Assembly (NCBI GenBank): GCA_023436225.1
Contig: JAEZKA010000101.1
Location: forward strand, 1 to 64,000
Origin: Bacillota bacterium
GTDB taxonomy: Bacteria > Bacillota > Clostridia > Lachnospirales > Lachnospiraceae
Length of the DNA: 64,000 nucleotides
Direction: 5' to 3'
Below, piece after piece: positions 28,706-38,521 of the stretch; the first letter of the stretch is position 1; each line of letters begins with the position of its first letter. The notes under the pieces were generated by a model. The model had not been told where the DNA came from, ran no database searches, and was given only the letters and a program-made list of their open reading frames with translations. The position numbers and the translations under genes are program-made.

Positions 28706-31700
28706 TTATAGTTGCGCTACATCCACCAGTGTAATTTCACTATTATCGCACTCCATACTGGTCAGTAACGCACTGGCGGTATCCAATGCTGTGAAGCAGG
28801 TAACACCTGTCTCTATAGAGGTACGACGGATTAGAAAGCCGTCCCTGGTCTTGTCACGTCCCTGAGTAGGTGTATTAATTACCATGTCGATTTCGTGACT
28901 TAGGATCAGGTCAAGGAGATTTGGACTTCCTTGATCGATCTTATTAATAACAGTTGCCGGAACTCCCTTATCATTCAGCGCCTTAGCAGTACCCTCCGTA
29001 GCAAAAATCTCGTAGCCAAGAGCAATCAGTCTTTTGCCTAAGCCGACTGCTTCCTCCCGGTCGGATTTCTTCACCGTCATAATCATCTTCTTATGCTTCG
29101 GAAGATTGATCCCTGCACCAAGGAATGCTTTGTATAATGCCTCGTGGAAGGTCTTTGCGATACCTAGACATTCTCCAGTGGATTTCATCTCAGGCCCAAG
29201 ACTGATCTCTGCACCACGCAGCTTCTCGAAGGAGAATACAGGCATCTTGATGGCGATATAATCTGACTCCGGCCATAATCCGGGAGTATAACCAAGTCCT
29301 TTAATCTTCTCTCCGAGAATTACCTTAGTAGCGATATCTACGATTGGTAGAGAGGTCACCTTACTGATATAAGGAACCGTACGGCTGGATCTGGGGTTCA
29401 CCTCTATGACATAAACCTTCTCACTATATACAATAAATTGGATGTTGATAAGTCCGATGACATGCAGGGAGTTGGCAAGCTTCTTTGTGTAATTAACGAT
29501 GTCTACCTTAACCTTACGGCTAACACTCTGGGAGGGATATACAGAGATACTGTCACCGGAATGTATTCCGGCTCTTTCGATGTGCTCCATGATACCCGGT
29601 ATTAGGATATCCTCGCCATCACAAACAGCGTCAACCTCAACCTCTTTTCCCATCAGGTATTTATCTACGAGAATAGGATGCTCCTGGACCGTCATATTGA
29701 TAATTCTCATAAACTCGATAATATCCTCATCACAGATTGCTATCTGCATTCCTTGACCACCAAGCACATAAGAAGGTCGAACAAGCACGGGGTATCCAAG
29801 CTCCCTTGCTGCCTGAAGTGCTTCCTCTGTGGTATATACCGTCTTGCCATCCGGTCGTGGAATACCGCAATCTTCCAATATTTTATCAAATAGCTCTCTA
29901 TCCTCTGCTGCATCCACATCGGCTGCAGAGGTCCCTAAGATCGGAACTCCCATTTTCAGTAGCGCATCGGTCAGCTTAATAGCTGTTTGACCTCCAAATT
30001 GAACCACCGCACCGTCCGGTTGTTCCATATCAACAATGTTCTCCACATCTTCCGGAGTCAGCGGTTCAAAGTAAAGCTTATCCGCGATATCGAAGTCTGT
30101 ACTGACCGTCTCCGGATTATTATTGACAATGATAGTCTCACAGCCGCTTTCTGCCAGAGCCCAAACACTGTGTACGGAGCAATAATCAAACTCGATTCCC
30201 TGACCGATACGGATCGGACCTGAGCCGAGCACCATGATTTTCTTCTTACCAGTGGTCTTCTCCACCTCATTGAAGCTGCCAAAGGTCGAGTAATAATAGG
30301 GTGTTGCGGCATCAAATTCTGCTGCACAGGTATCCACCATCTTATAGGCTGCTATAATTCCATACTCTTTTCTCAACTCTTTGATTTCAGCAACACTCTT
30401 ACCGGTCAGCTCGCTGATTATGCGGTCCGGATAACCAAGTCTCTTTACATTTGCCAGAAGCTTAGCATCAAGCGGCTTACTAGCAAGCTCCTTCTCCGCC
30501 TCCACAAGAACTGCTATCTTATCGATGAACCAGTAATCAATCTTGGTAATAGCATGAATTTCCTCATAGGTAATCCCTCTTCTAATCGCTTCGGCTATAA
30601 CAAACAGACGTCTGTCATCTACCAGATGAAGATCCCGGATGATCTCCTCTGTATCCATCTCACTATAATCTCCATGCTTTAAGCTATAAATATTCTGTTC
30701 CAGGGATCGAAGTGCCTTCATTAATGCAGCTTCAAAGCTTGAACTGATTGCCATTACCTCTCCTGTTGCTTTCATCTGTGTGGTTAAGGCTCTCTTCGCA
30801 GTGATGAACTTATCAAAGGGCCACTTCGGTATTTTTACAACCACATAATCCAAAGTAGGCTCAAAGCTTGCAAAGGTCTTCTTCGTAACTGCATTCTGGA
30901 TTTCATCCAAGTGATAGCCTAAGGCGATCTTCGCCGCCACCTTAGCTATTGGGTAACCGGTAGCCTTCGATGCCAGAGCTGAAGAACGACTTACACGAGG
31001 ATTTACTTCAATTACACAATATTCAAAGGTATCCGGATGTAGTGCATACTGTACGTTACAGCCACCGGTAATACCGAGCTCTGTAATGATGTTCAGGGAA
31101 GCACTACGAAGCATCTGATATTCCTTATCTCCCAGGGTCTGAGAAGGTGCTACCACGATGCTGTCGCCGGTATGAACACCCACCGGGTCGATATTCTCCA
31201 TATTACATACTGTGATGCAGTTGCCGGCACTGTCACGCATTACCTCATACTCGATTTCCTTCCAGCCTGCAATGCAACGTTCGATCAGACATTGGCCTAC
31301 TCGACTGAGCCTAAGTCCGTTGGTACAGATATCCTCTAATTCTTCCCTGGTTGCAGCAATACCTCCTCCACTACCTCCTAAGGTATAAGCAGGTCGAACT
31401 ACTACAGGATATCCAATCTTCTGAGCAAAGGCAACCGCAGCCCCTACACTGGTTACTACCTCACTCGGTGCACAGGGCTCACCAATCTTCTCCATGGTCG
31501 TCTTAAACTCAAGTCGGTCCTCAGCCTTCTTGATGGTTTCTGAGGTAGTACCGATGAGTCTTACTCCGTTCTCCTTTAGGAAGCCCGACTCCTCTAATTC
31601 CATTGCGATGTTTAATGCAGCCTGCCCACCCAGGGTAGGTAATACGCTGTCCGGTTCTTCCTTAAGAATAATTCGTTTTACAAAATCGGGAGTCAGAGGC

Positions 31701-31900
31701 TCGATATAAACGATATCCGCAATCTCCTTGTCAGTCATAATCGTAGCAGGATTCGAATTTACCAATATAACGCTAATCCCTTCCTCCTTCAAGGATCGGC
31801 ACGCTTGTGTACCTGCGTAGTCAAATTCTGCTGCCTGACCGATGATAATCGGACCGGAGCCAATCACCAGTACCTTCTTGATATCCTCTATTCTTGGCAT
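28706..31900 (-). CDS. carB: carbamoyl-phosphate synthase large subunit
   Basis: Makes carbamoyl phosphate for pyrimidine and arginine synthesis with CarA. The 1064 residues have full length and show the internal duplication: VLVIGSGPIIIGQAAEFDYAG near residue 10 and MVLGSGPIRIGQGIEFDY near 555, each followed by an ATP-grasp domain (VVRPAYTLGGSGGG; LVRPSYVLGGQGMQ). The C-terminal MGS-like allosteric domain begins near 935. Its ATG shares one base with the carA stop (TAATG), so translation is coupled. Confidence 0.97.
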   Translation of the reverse strand: MPRIEDIKKVLVIGSGPIIIGQAAEFDYAGTQACRSLKEEGISVILVNSNPATIMTDKEIADIVYIEPLTPDFVKRIILKEEPDSVLPTLGGQAALNIAMELEESGFLKENGVRLIGTTSETIKKAEDRLEFKTTMEKIGEPCAPSEVVTSVGAAVAFAQKIGYPVVVRPAYTLGGSGGGIAATREELEDICTNGLRLSRVGQCLIERCIAGWKEIEYEVMRDSAGNCITVCNMENIDPVGVHTGDSIVVAPSQTLGDKEYQMLRSASLNIITELGITGGCNVQYALHPDTFEYCVIEVNPRVSRSSALASKATGYPIAKVAAKIALGYHLDEIQNAVTKKTFASFEPTLDYVVVKIPKWPFDKFITAKRALTTQMKATGEVMAISSSFEAALMKALRSLEQNIYSLKHGDYSEMDTEEIIRDLHLVDDRRLFVIAEAIRRGITYEEIHAITKIDYWFIDKIAVLVEAEKELASKPLDAKLLANVKRLGYPDRIISELTGKSVAEIKELRKEYGIIAAYKMVDTCAAEFDAATPYYYSTFGSFNEVEKTTGKKKIMVLGSGPIRIGQGIEFDYCSVHSVWALAESGCETIIVNNNPETVSTDFDIADKLYFEPLTPEDVENIVDMEQPDGAVVQFGGQTAIKLTDALLKMGVPILGTSAADVDAAEDRELFDKILEDCGIPRPDGKTVYTTEEALQAARELGYPVLVRPSYVLGGQGMQIAICDEDIIEFMRIINMTVQEHPILVDKYLMGKEVEVDAVCDGEDILIPGIMEHIERAGIHSGDSISVYPSQSVSRKVKVDIVNYTKKLANSLHVIGLINIQFIVYSEKVYVIEVNPRSSRTVPYISKVTSLPIVDIATKVILGEKIKGLGYTPGLWPESDYIAIKMPVFSFEKLRGAEISLGPEMKSTGECLGIAKTFHEALYKAFLGAGINLPKHKKMIMTVKKSDREEAVGLGKRLIALGYEIFATEGTAKALNDKGVPATVINKIDQGSPNLLDLILSHEIDMVINTPTQGRDKTRDGFLIRRTSIETGVTCFTALDTASALLTSMECDNSEITLVDVAQL

Positions 31901-32982
31901 TATCCCTGCACCTCCATCATGTTGATAAACTCATCAAATAGAAACTCACTATCCATCGGTCCTGCACAGGCTTCCGGGTGGAACTGTACAGAGAATACGT
32001 TCTTGCCCAGGTAATGGAGTCCCTCAATCGTTCCGTCATTGACATTAAGGAAGCTGACCTCTGCTACTTCCACTGGAATACTTTCCTCCTTCACCATATA
32101 ACCATGATTTTGTGTTGAAATGTAGACTCTGCCGGTCTTCAGATCCTTCACCGGGTGGTTGGCACCACGATGTCCATATTTCATCTTGGTAGTATCTCCT
32201 CCATTCGCAAGTGCCAAAAGCTGATGACCGAGACAGATTGCAAAGATCGGTATATTGCTGTCGTACAGGTTTTTCACCTCAGCGATGATCTCCCTACATT
32301 CCTTTGGATCTCCCGGCCCATTGGATAGCATAATGCCATTCGGACGATCTGCTAACACCTCCTCTGCTTTTGTAAAGCCAGGATAAATTGTCACCTCACA
32401 ACCTCTTCTTGCAAGAGAGCTAGGAATGTTATTCTTAAGGCCATAATCCATCAAAGCGACCTTGAACTTCGTCTCTCCGATTGCAGGAATAAGTATTTTT
32501 TCCTTACAGGTTGTTTTATCAATTACCTTTTCTACTTTATATTGGTGGATCTTCGGTAGGACCTCTTCGAGCTTATAATTCTCGTCGGTGGTAATCATAC
32601 CGTTCATCGTACCCTTGTTTCTTAACAGCTTTACCAATGCTCTGGTGTCAATCCCGGCGATACCAGGAATATCATTCCTCTCCAGGAAGCTTTGAATACT
32701 TTCCTGATTTCGGAAGTTACTAGGAAGCCGTGATAATTCTCTGACTAAAAATGCATCCACCCATGGCTTATGCGACTCCATATCCTCATAGCAAACACCA
32801 TAATTGCCAATCAAGGGATAGGTCATAACCACACTCTGTCCCGCATAAGAAGGGTCCGTCAATACCTCAAGATAACCTGTCATTCCTGTGTTGAATACAA
32901 TTTCACTGATGATCTCTTTCTTTGCTCCGATGCTTTCCCCTACAAAGACATTGCCATCCTCAAGAATTAAGAACGCTTTCAT
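31900..32982 (-). CDS. carA: carbamoyl-phosphate synthase small subunit
   Basis: Glutaminase subunit of 360 residues. The N-terminal CarA domain begins MKAFLILEDGNVFVGES. The class I amidotransferase domain has the nucleophile in IFAICLGHQLLAL and the His-Glu pair in FSVQFHPEACAGP. GGAGG lies 6 bases before the chosen ATG; four more codons are open upstream. No PyrR-binding leader or T-box motif was recognised upstream. Confidence 0.96.
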   Translation of the reverse strand: MKAFLILEDGNVFVGESIGAKKEIISEIVFNTGMTGYLEVLTDPSYAGQSVVMTYPLIGNYGVCYEDMESHKPWVDAFLVRELSRLPSNFRNQESIQSFLERNDIPGIAGIDTRALVKLLRNKGTMNGMITTDENYKLEEVLPKIHQYKVEKVIDKTTCKEKILIPAIGETKFKVALMDYGLKNNIPSSLARRGCEVTIYPGFTKAEEVLADRPNGIMLSNGPGDPKECREIIAEVKNLYDSNIPIFAICLGHQLLALANGGDTTKMKYGHRGANHPVKDLKTGRVYISTQNHGYMVKEESIPVEVAEVSFLNVNDGTIEGLHYLGKNVFSVQFHPEACAGPMDSEFLFDEFINMMEVQG

Positions 32983-33381
32983 CAAATCCTCCATTCTGCA
33001 GTCATTGTCTGCATAAAGCTACTATATTTATCTTTCTTAAACTTAAAAGTTTGCAAAAAAAAAGAATACAAACCCAGACCGGGGATATACTCCATTGTAC
33101 ACCTTCCAATTTTTTCTTTTCATTTATTAATATGAATATCATATGCATATTTATGCAATTTCTTTATGTATTTTTATGATTTTATCACACCTAGTCTCAA
33201 ATAGCAAGAGGATTCTTTTCAAAAAATATCTGTTCACTATTAGTTCTACTAATCATATTCATAAGCCTTATCAATCCCTAAATTTGTGCAGAATAATAAT
33301 TTCGTTTTACATAAAATTATTTCACATCTTGCCTCTGTCCGACATAAGCTATTAATAAAACGAAAGGATTCTGTATCAATC
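32983..33381. other. 399-bp divergent intergenic region
   Basis: AT-rich region between carA (minus) and the first SpoIID-like gene (plus). It must hold both promoters. I see no hairpin with a T-run, no riboswitch consensus and no convincing gene, only an A-run near 33054. Confidence 0.4.
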
Positions 33382-34677
33382 ATGAATCTGGAAAACATTT
33401 CGAATCCTAACCATAATCCCAATCACCCGATCAGAATTTATCCGACGCAAATGGAAACACAGTCTCTTGGTCGGTTCCGCGCCCGCATTAATACATCCGG
33501 AGTTATCCCTGTTCCTGGCGCCACCATATCCATCTCCTCGCCTAGTAATCCGGAACAGATAATAGAGCAGTTAACCACGGATGGCTCTGGATTAACGGAA
33601 GAGATAGAACTTACTGCTCCTCCTCTAGACCTCAGCCTTGATCCCATTCAAGCAATCCAGCCCTATTCGGATTATGATCTTCAGGTATCTGCACCCAACT
33701 TCGAAAACGCTGTCGTCTCCGGTGTTCAGATCCTACCAGATGTTGTTGCTGAGCAGTATGTTCAGTTAAATCCGTTGGCACCGCAAAATGCAGAAGAAGT
33801 ATTCGTCATCAGCCCCCACACTCTATATGGTGATTTTCCGCCAAAGATTCCGGAGGATGAGATTAAACCCACTCAGGAGACCGGAGAAATTGTCCTTAGT
33901 CGAGTTGTGGTCCCCGAGTATGTCATCGTTCACGATGGACCACCTGCCTCTCCTGCTACTGACCATTATGTTCGCTTCCGCGACTATATCAAAAATGTGG
34001 CCTCCAGCGAAATCTATGCGACCTGGCCAGAGCAAACCATTTACGCCAATGTTTATGCAATTCTATCCTTTACTCTCAATCGTGTGTATACCGAGTGGTA
34101 CCGTAATCAGGGCTTTAATTTTACGATAACCTCCTCTACTGCATATGATCACAAATGGACCAATGGTCGTAATATTTATACAAACATCGGTATTATCGTA
34201 GATAATATCTTTACAAATTACCTTTCCAGACCGGGTGTGACCCAACCCATCCTTACCCAATACTGTGACGGTCAACGGGTAACCTGTCCCGGCTGGATGA
34301 CTCAATGGGGGTCCAAGTCCCTCGGTGATGAGGGCTATACCGCCATAGAGATTTTAAGATATTTTTATGGTGAATCCATCTATATCAATACTGCAGTTGG
34401 GGTATCCGGTGTACCAACCTCTTGGCCCGGATATAATCTTGGAATTGGAGCCAGCGGAGATAACGTTAGAATTATTCAAAACCAGCTCAATAGAATAAGC
34501 GATGTCTATACTGCTATTCCTAAGGTTGCCGTAGATGGGTCATATGGTGAACAGACCGCTAACGCTGTATCAGCATTTCAGAGGATATTTAATCTACCAG
34601 TAACCGGTATTGTAAATTTAGCCACCTGGTACCGTATCTCAAATATATATGTTGGTGTTACCCGAATAGGAGTATAA
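33382..34677 (+). CDS. SpoIID-like/peptidoglycan-binding protein, paralogue 1
   Basis: 431-residue protein. Residues about 15-110 form a beta-rich carboxypeptidase-regulatory-like module (IRIYPTQMETQSLGRFRARI). About 190-330 resembles the SpoIID/LytB amidase-enhancer fold (FRDYIKNVASSEIYATWP, then ILTQYCDGQRVTCPGWM). Residues 350-425 are a PG_binding_1 domain (GDNVRIIQNQLNRIS...AVDGSYGEQTANAVSAFQ). No signal peptide is visible, so it may act in the mother cell or on the spore coat/cortex. The ATG is followed by Asn/Pro/His-rich sequence; the AAAGGA site is 13 bases away, so the start is uncertain. A close paralogue follows 60 bp downstream. Confidence 0.75.
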   Translation: MNLENISNPNHNPNHPIRIYPTQMETQSLGRFRARINTSGVIPVPGATISISSPSNPEQIIEQLTTDGSGLTEEIELTAPPLDLSLDPIQAIQPYSDYDLQVSAPNFENAVVSGVQILPDVVAEQYVQLNPLAPQNAEEVFVISPHTLYGDFPPKIPEDEIKPTQETGEIVLSRVVVPEYVIVHDGPPASPATDHYVRFRDYIKNVASSEIYATWPEQTIYANVYAILSFTLNRVYTEWYRNQGFNFTITSSTAYDHKWTNGRNIYTNIGIIVDNIFTNYLSRPGVTQPILTQYCDGQRVTCPGWMTQWGSKSLGDEGYTAIEILRYFYGESIYINTAVGVSGVPTSWPGYNLGIGASGDNVRIIQNQLNRISDVYTAIPKVAVDGSYGEQTANAVSAFQRIFNLPVTGIVNLATWYRISNIYVGVTRIGV

Positions 34678-34737
34678 CAGGCACAACCCATGGACTGTTT
34701 CATATTGTATTAAAGAAAGAACATTGAGGTATATGTA

Positions 34738-36063
34738 ATGTATCAAAGTAATACTCCTTTATCCAACATGATGAATTATCACAACCATTCAGCCATTGTG
34801 AATAAATATGAAGGTGTCCGTATCTACCCTACCGAAATGGCAACTCAGAAGCTTGGCCGGCTGAAAGTCCGAGCAGTTACATCAACAATGACTCCGATCG
34901 CAGATGCTAAAGTTACGGTATCGTCAGTCGCTGCTCCGGGTACTGTGATTGAAGAATTAACAACGGACTTGTCAGGTCTTACTCCTGAAATCGAGCTCCC
35001 TGCCCCTTCGATTGACTATAGCCTGTCTCCGTCTACAGAACAGCCTTACTCCGAATATACTCTTAATATTGCTTCACCGAATTTTGTTCCTGTTACGATA
35101 CAGAATCTTGAGATATTTCCTGATGTAACCGCAATTCAGGATACAACGTTAAGTGTGCCTAAACGGCAGGGTGATACTGCCCTCTTTGTTATTCCTCCTC
35201 ATACGCTATATGGAGATTATCCTCCGAAGATCGCAGAAGCGGAGACAAAGGAAACCGAAGAAACCGGCGAAATCGTGCTAAGTACGGTTGTTATTCCTGA
35301 ATTTGTCGTCGTTCATGACGGTCCTCCAACTGACACCTCGGCCGCTAATCATTATATTAAATTCCGAGATTATATTAAGAATGTTACATCCAGTGAAATC
35401 TATGCAACCTGGCCCGAGGCAACTATTACAGCCAATGTATTAGCAATATTATCGTTTACCTTAAACCGCGTTTTCACGGAATGGTATCGTAATCAAGGCT
35501 TTAATTTTACCATTACCTCCTCCACTGCGTTCGACCACAAATGGATCCCCGGACGTAATATCTTTGATAATATCTCACGGATTGTTGACCAGATATTCAC
35601 CAGTTATCTATCCAGACCAAATGTAAAGCAGCCGATTCTCACTCAATACTGTAGCGGCCAAAGGGTACAATGTCCAAACTGGATGACCCAATGGGGTTCA
35701 AAGGATTTGGGAGAACAGGGCAGAAGTGCTATCGAGATCTTGCGGCATTTTTACGGTAACTCTATGTATATTAATACCGCTACTGAAATATCCGGTGTCC
35801 CTACCTCCTGGTCAGGAGCTAATCTTAATATTGGTTCCTCGGGAGCTAATGTCAGAATGATTCAGGAGCAACTCAACCGCATCTCAGATAACTACACGAT
35901 TATCCCCAAAATAGCTGTAGATGGTCGATATACCAGGCAGACCGCTGAGGCTGTTAAGCTGTTCCAACAAATTTTTGATTTACCTCAGACAGGGATTGTA
36001 GACTTGGCCACCTGGTACCGCATCTCTGGTATCTATGTGGCAGTGTCAAGGATTGCAGAGTAA
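34738..36063 (+). CDS. SpoIID-like/peptidoglycan-binding protein, paralogue 2
   Basis: 441-residue tandem paralogue with the same three-part layout: regulatory-like module (VRIYPTEMATQKLGRLKVRA), SpoIID-like centre (FRDYIKNVTSSEIYATWPEA; ILTQYCSGQRVQCPNWMTQW) and a C-terminal peptidoglycan-binding domain (AVDGRYTRQTAEAVKLFQ). Similarity to paralogue 1 is highest in the centre, where long stretches are identical. GAGGT lies upstream of the ATG. The lack of a signal peptide in both argues for spore-related action; family-level assignment is inferred. Confidence 0.75.
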   Translation: MYQSNTPLSNMMNYHNHSAIVNKYEGVRIYPTEMATQKLGRLKVRAVTSTMTPIADAKVTVSSVAAPGTVIEELTTDLSGLTPEIELPAPSIDYSLSPSTEQPYSEYTLNIASPNFVPVTIQNLEIFPDVTAIQDTTLSVPKRQGDTALFVIPPHTLYGDYPPKIAEAETKETEETGEIVLSTVVIPEFVVVHDGPPTDTSAANHYIKFRDYIKNVTSSEIYATWPEATITANVLAILSFTLNRVFTEWYRNQGFNFTITSSTAFDHKWIPGRNIFDNISRIVDQIFTSYLSRPNVKQPILTQYCSGQRVQCPNWMTQWGSKDLGEQGRSAIEILRHFYGNSMYINTATEISGVPTSWSGANLNIGSSGANVRMIQEQLNRISDNYTIIPKIAVDGRYTRQTAEAVKLFQQIFDLPQTGIVDLATWYRISGIYVAVSRIAE

Positions 36064-36077
36064 GGATAAATTGTGTG

Positions 36078-36393
36078 GACTTAAAAATCAACCTATACAA
36101 CAGTAAATAACCCTAGATTAAGTATGTACTATTCCGGTTATGAACCAGGATTTTCTAAAGGAAGAACAACTAAGGTATGACAAGGATGAAAAACATGAAC
36201 TCCTCACCTTTACAAGAAGCAGACAGGTTAATAATCTACCTCTTATCTTGTAAAGGTTCGTCAAACATCATGCTTTTTCATCCTTATACCTTAGCTGCTC
36301 TTCCCAAGAAAATCACTGTTTCATAATAATTCGCCTGTATAGTACATGCTTAACCCAGGGTTATTCTTAATCTCTTGCGTTGATTTTTAAGTC
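36078..36393. repeat. 316-bp near-perfect palindromic element
   Basis: The ends are GACTTAAAAATCAAC / GTTGATTTTTAAGTC. Moving inward, arms of about 150 bp match almost throughout: AATAACCCT, TTAAG-N-ATGTACTAT, GATTTTCT, GGAAGA-N-CA-N-CTAAGGTAT, AAGGATGAAAAA, and CCTTTACAAG. The apex is near 36240. No ORF lies inside. It has the form of a MITE or other foldback element inserted after paralogue 2, though a long double-stranded RNA is also possible. The rest of the 475-bp gap to 36538 shows nothing more. Confidence 0.85.
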
Positions 36394-36538
36394 AATTTAC
36401 ACTTAATCAATTTTTTAAGCGATAAGCTATATGCTAATAATCTACCATCAATACTCCTCATCATCATGTCCATGTATGTCTATATACCTTACTCAGCAAA
36501 TAAATTATTTACAACTGTGACCGAAGCGAGTCCTCTCT

Positions 36539-37432
36539 TTACCAATTAAATTGGTAGGGTTCGCGTTTATCGAGGGTATCGAATTCGTAACCCATCTCTT
36601 TCAGAAGCCTGATTACTTCTGGTAACATCCGAACACTTAAGTCATTTGTCGCAGAATCGTGCATTAGAATGATAGGTTGATCTTGGTTTTTGATATCTCT
36701 TCGAATATTACGGAGTATGGATTTAGAGGAAGGCTTACCTATGGAATCGCTGGTATCCACATTCCAATCATAGCAGGTAAAGCCACGCCGATCCATCTCT
36801 TCCATGAGGGCCTCTCTGATATTCTCGCTATAGCCGTTATTACTTCCCCATGGGAAACGATAAATTTTTACTCTCTCTCCAGTTAGATCGTAAATCTGCT
36901 GATAGACGGTATTGAAATCATTAAGAAAGCGTTCTACCGAGCAGTATATCTCATTACACCTATGGGAATATGTATGTATTCCAATGGTATGCCCTTCATG
37001 GAGCATACGTTCCAGACTTCTCTCATTATTCTTGTTGATTGCGCTTCCGACGAGAAAGAAGGTAGCCTTAATATCTCGTTTCTCAAGAATATCAAGTACC
37101 TTAAAGGTGTTTTCACTTGGTCCGTCGTCAAAGGTAAGGTAGGCAATCTTACGCCCCTCCTCCATCACCTTTGGAACCGAGTATTCGGTATACAGCTTCG
37201 GATACATACTAGTGTAATCTGGCACCTCATCCGTAATAGTCTGACTGCTGGTATCTTCCTCCGTCGGATCCTTATCCATGATTGCAATTAACTCCAGACT
37301 CTGAATCTGACCCGATGTGGATATATTTACTCCCTCCACAACAGTTCCATCCTTAATTTTTACAAGACCTATGAATAATATTACTATTATAAGAGCGGCT
37401 AGGCCGCTATATCCTTTTTCTTTCAATCTCAA
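36539..37432 (-). CDS. polysaccharide deacetylase (NodB homology)
   Basis: 297-residue membrane-anchored deacetylase. One N-terminal helix (LAALIIVILFIGLV) anchors it outside the membrane. The NodB domain starts near residue 90 with IAYLTFDDGPSENTFKVL, the catalytic base and metal Asp; the metal-binding HTYSHRC supplies two His; later RFPWGSNN and PIILMHDS complete the motifs. Likely acts on peptidoglycan or another acetylated glycan. The start is TTG after GGAAGG; a second TTG two codons later is possible. Confidence 0.88.
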   Translation of the reverse strand: MRLKEKGYSGLAALIIVILFIGLVKIKDGTVVEGVNISTSGQIQSLELIAIMDKDPTEEDTSSQTITDEVPDYTSMYPKLYTEYSVPKVMEEGRKIAYLTFDDGPSENTFKVLDILEKRDIKATFFLVGSAINKNNERSLERMLHEGHTIGIHTYSHRCNEIYCSVERFLNDFNTVYQQIYDLTGERVKIYRFPWGSNNGYSENIREALMEEMDRRGFTCYDWNVDTSDSIGKPSSKSILRNIRRDIKNQDQPIILMHDSATNDLSVRMLPEVIRLLKEMGYEFDTLDKREPYQFNW

Positions 37433-37489
37433 TTTCCTTCCAAGATGCTTTATTACTTATCTTATGCAAGAAATATCGATATAAGTATC

Positions 37490-38164
37490 TTATTCTGCAA
37501 CTTGACGTTTGATCTCTACTAAAGCTGACCTTACTGGCGGAAGTGCTAGTATAATAAGAGTTACCACTGCTTCCGGTACGATATAAGTTGCATTATAACC
37601 AATGGAATAGATCATGGGATGATGATTGCCCGCATAGATAGAGAAGAAAATAGTACCGGTCAGCACATGACAGATATATCTTCCTGCGACCCCTATAATA
37701 TATCCCTTAAATAGACCAAACTTGGATTTTGCGAAGATACCGGATAAACCGAGGCACCCAAAGGCGATGGGATAGTCAAACAATAGCTGAACCGGATGTA
37801 CAACATAGGGCTTTAGAATCAAATCCAAGAAGCCACATGCAATACCGGCCAGGATACCGGACCTGGTTCCATAGAGATAGCCAATTAGACAGATGAAGAA
37901 CATGCGAAATAAGGTAACAGAACCACCAAAGGGTAGATTAAATACGGTAAATAAAGACGCAATGACAGACAATGCAACCGCTACTGCCGAGAATGCCAAT
38001 TGCTTCGCATTCGCTTTGTGCTTGCCACTACCGCCGTAAGCAAACATTGCGATGAATAACAGGACAATCAAGGCAAACAGGGCTATTTTACCTGCCATTG
38101 ATGGATAGTAGCTTCCAGATTCTACATCAGTTACCACTAGAAAATCAATAATACGTTGAAACAT
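37490..38164 (-). CDS. thiT: thiamine ECF transporter substrate-binding subunit
   Basis: 224-residue integral membrane S-component that binds thiamine and works with a shared EcfAA'T module (not in the window). About six hydrophobic helices; the family motif GGSVTLFRMFFI lies near residue 78, followed by GILAGIACGFLDLILKP and HPVQLLFDYPIAFGCLGLSG. The ATG at 38164 follows AAAGGAGG. The TPP riboswitch directly upstream fixes the substrate. Confidence 0.92.
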   Translation of the reverse strand: MFQRIIDFLVVTDVESGSYYPSMAGKIALFALIVLLFIAMFAYGGSGKHKANAKQLAFSAVAVALSVIASLFTVFNLPFGGSVTLFRMFFICLIGYLYGTRSGILAGIACGFLDLILKPYVVHPVQLLFDYPIAFGCLGLSGIFAKSKFGLFKGYIIGVAGRYICHVLTGTIFFSIYAGNHHPMIYSIGYNATYIVPEAVVTLIILALPPVRSALVEIKRQVAE

Positions 38165-38194
38165 AAAAAAATCCTCCTTTTCTTGCATCGGAGG

Positions 38195-38297
38195 GGGCCA
38201 CTTGATTGCTTCCTTCCGCCGGTATTACCCGGATCAAGTAGTGAGGGTCAGCATGTGTATATCCACACACCTCTCAGCCATTGGCTCCCCTAGCATT
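38195..38297 (-). promoter_or_regulatory. TPP riboswitch (THI box)
   Basis: Minus strand shows the conserved aptamer: AGGGGAGCC, GGCTGAGAGG, TGACCC, then TTGATCCGGGTAATACCGGC and GGAAGGAA. Just downstream, CCCCCTCC can pair with the GGAGG ribosome site of thiT, and could otherwise pair with the aptamer's AGGGG strand. Control of translation initiation is therefore likely; no intrinsic terminator was found in the leader. Confidence 0.95.
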
Positions 38298-38521
38298 AAA
38301 ATAAATAATTTTAATATTTTTTACTGCTTTATCATATCCAATTTCAAGTTCACTGTCAATGTTAATTTTTCCATATTTGTTCCATTGAATTGTTCTATTC
38401 TTGATTCTGTTAATGGCTGATGTCATAAATGTATCGAGTCTAGATATGTTTTGTATTCTGTCTTGAATTTGACAATATCATTCTTTATAATATTAGCATA
38501 CAATATTTGGAGGACAAACAG

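Noticed and set aside
32983..33060. Regulatory leader of carAB (PyrR or arginine attenuator)
   Set aside because: No terminator/antiterminator pair or recognisable PyrR-binding loop found.
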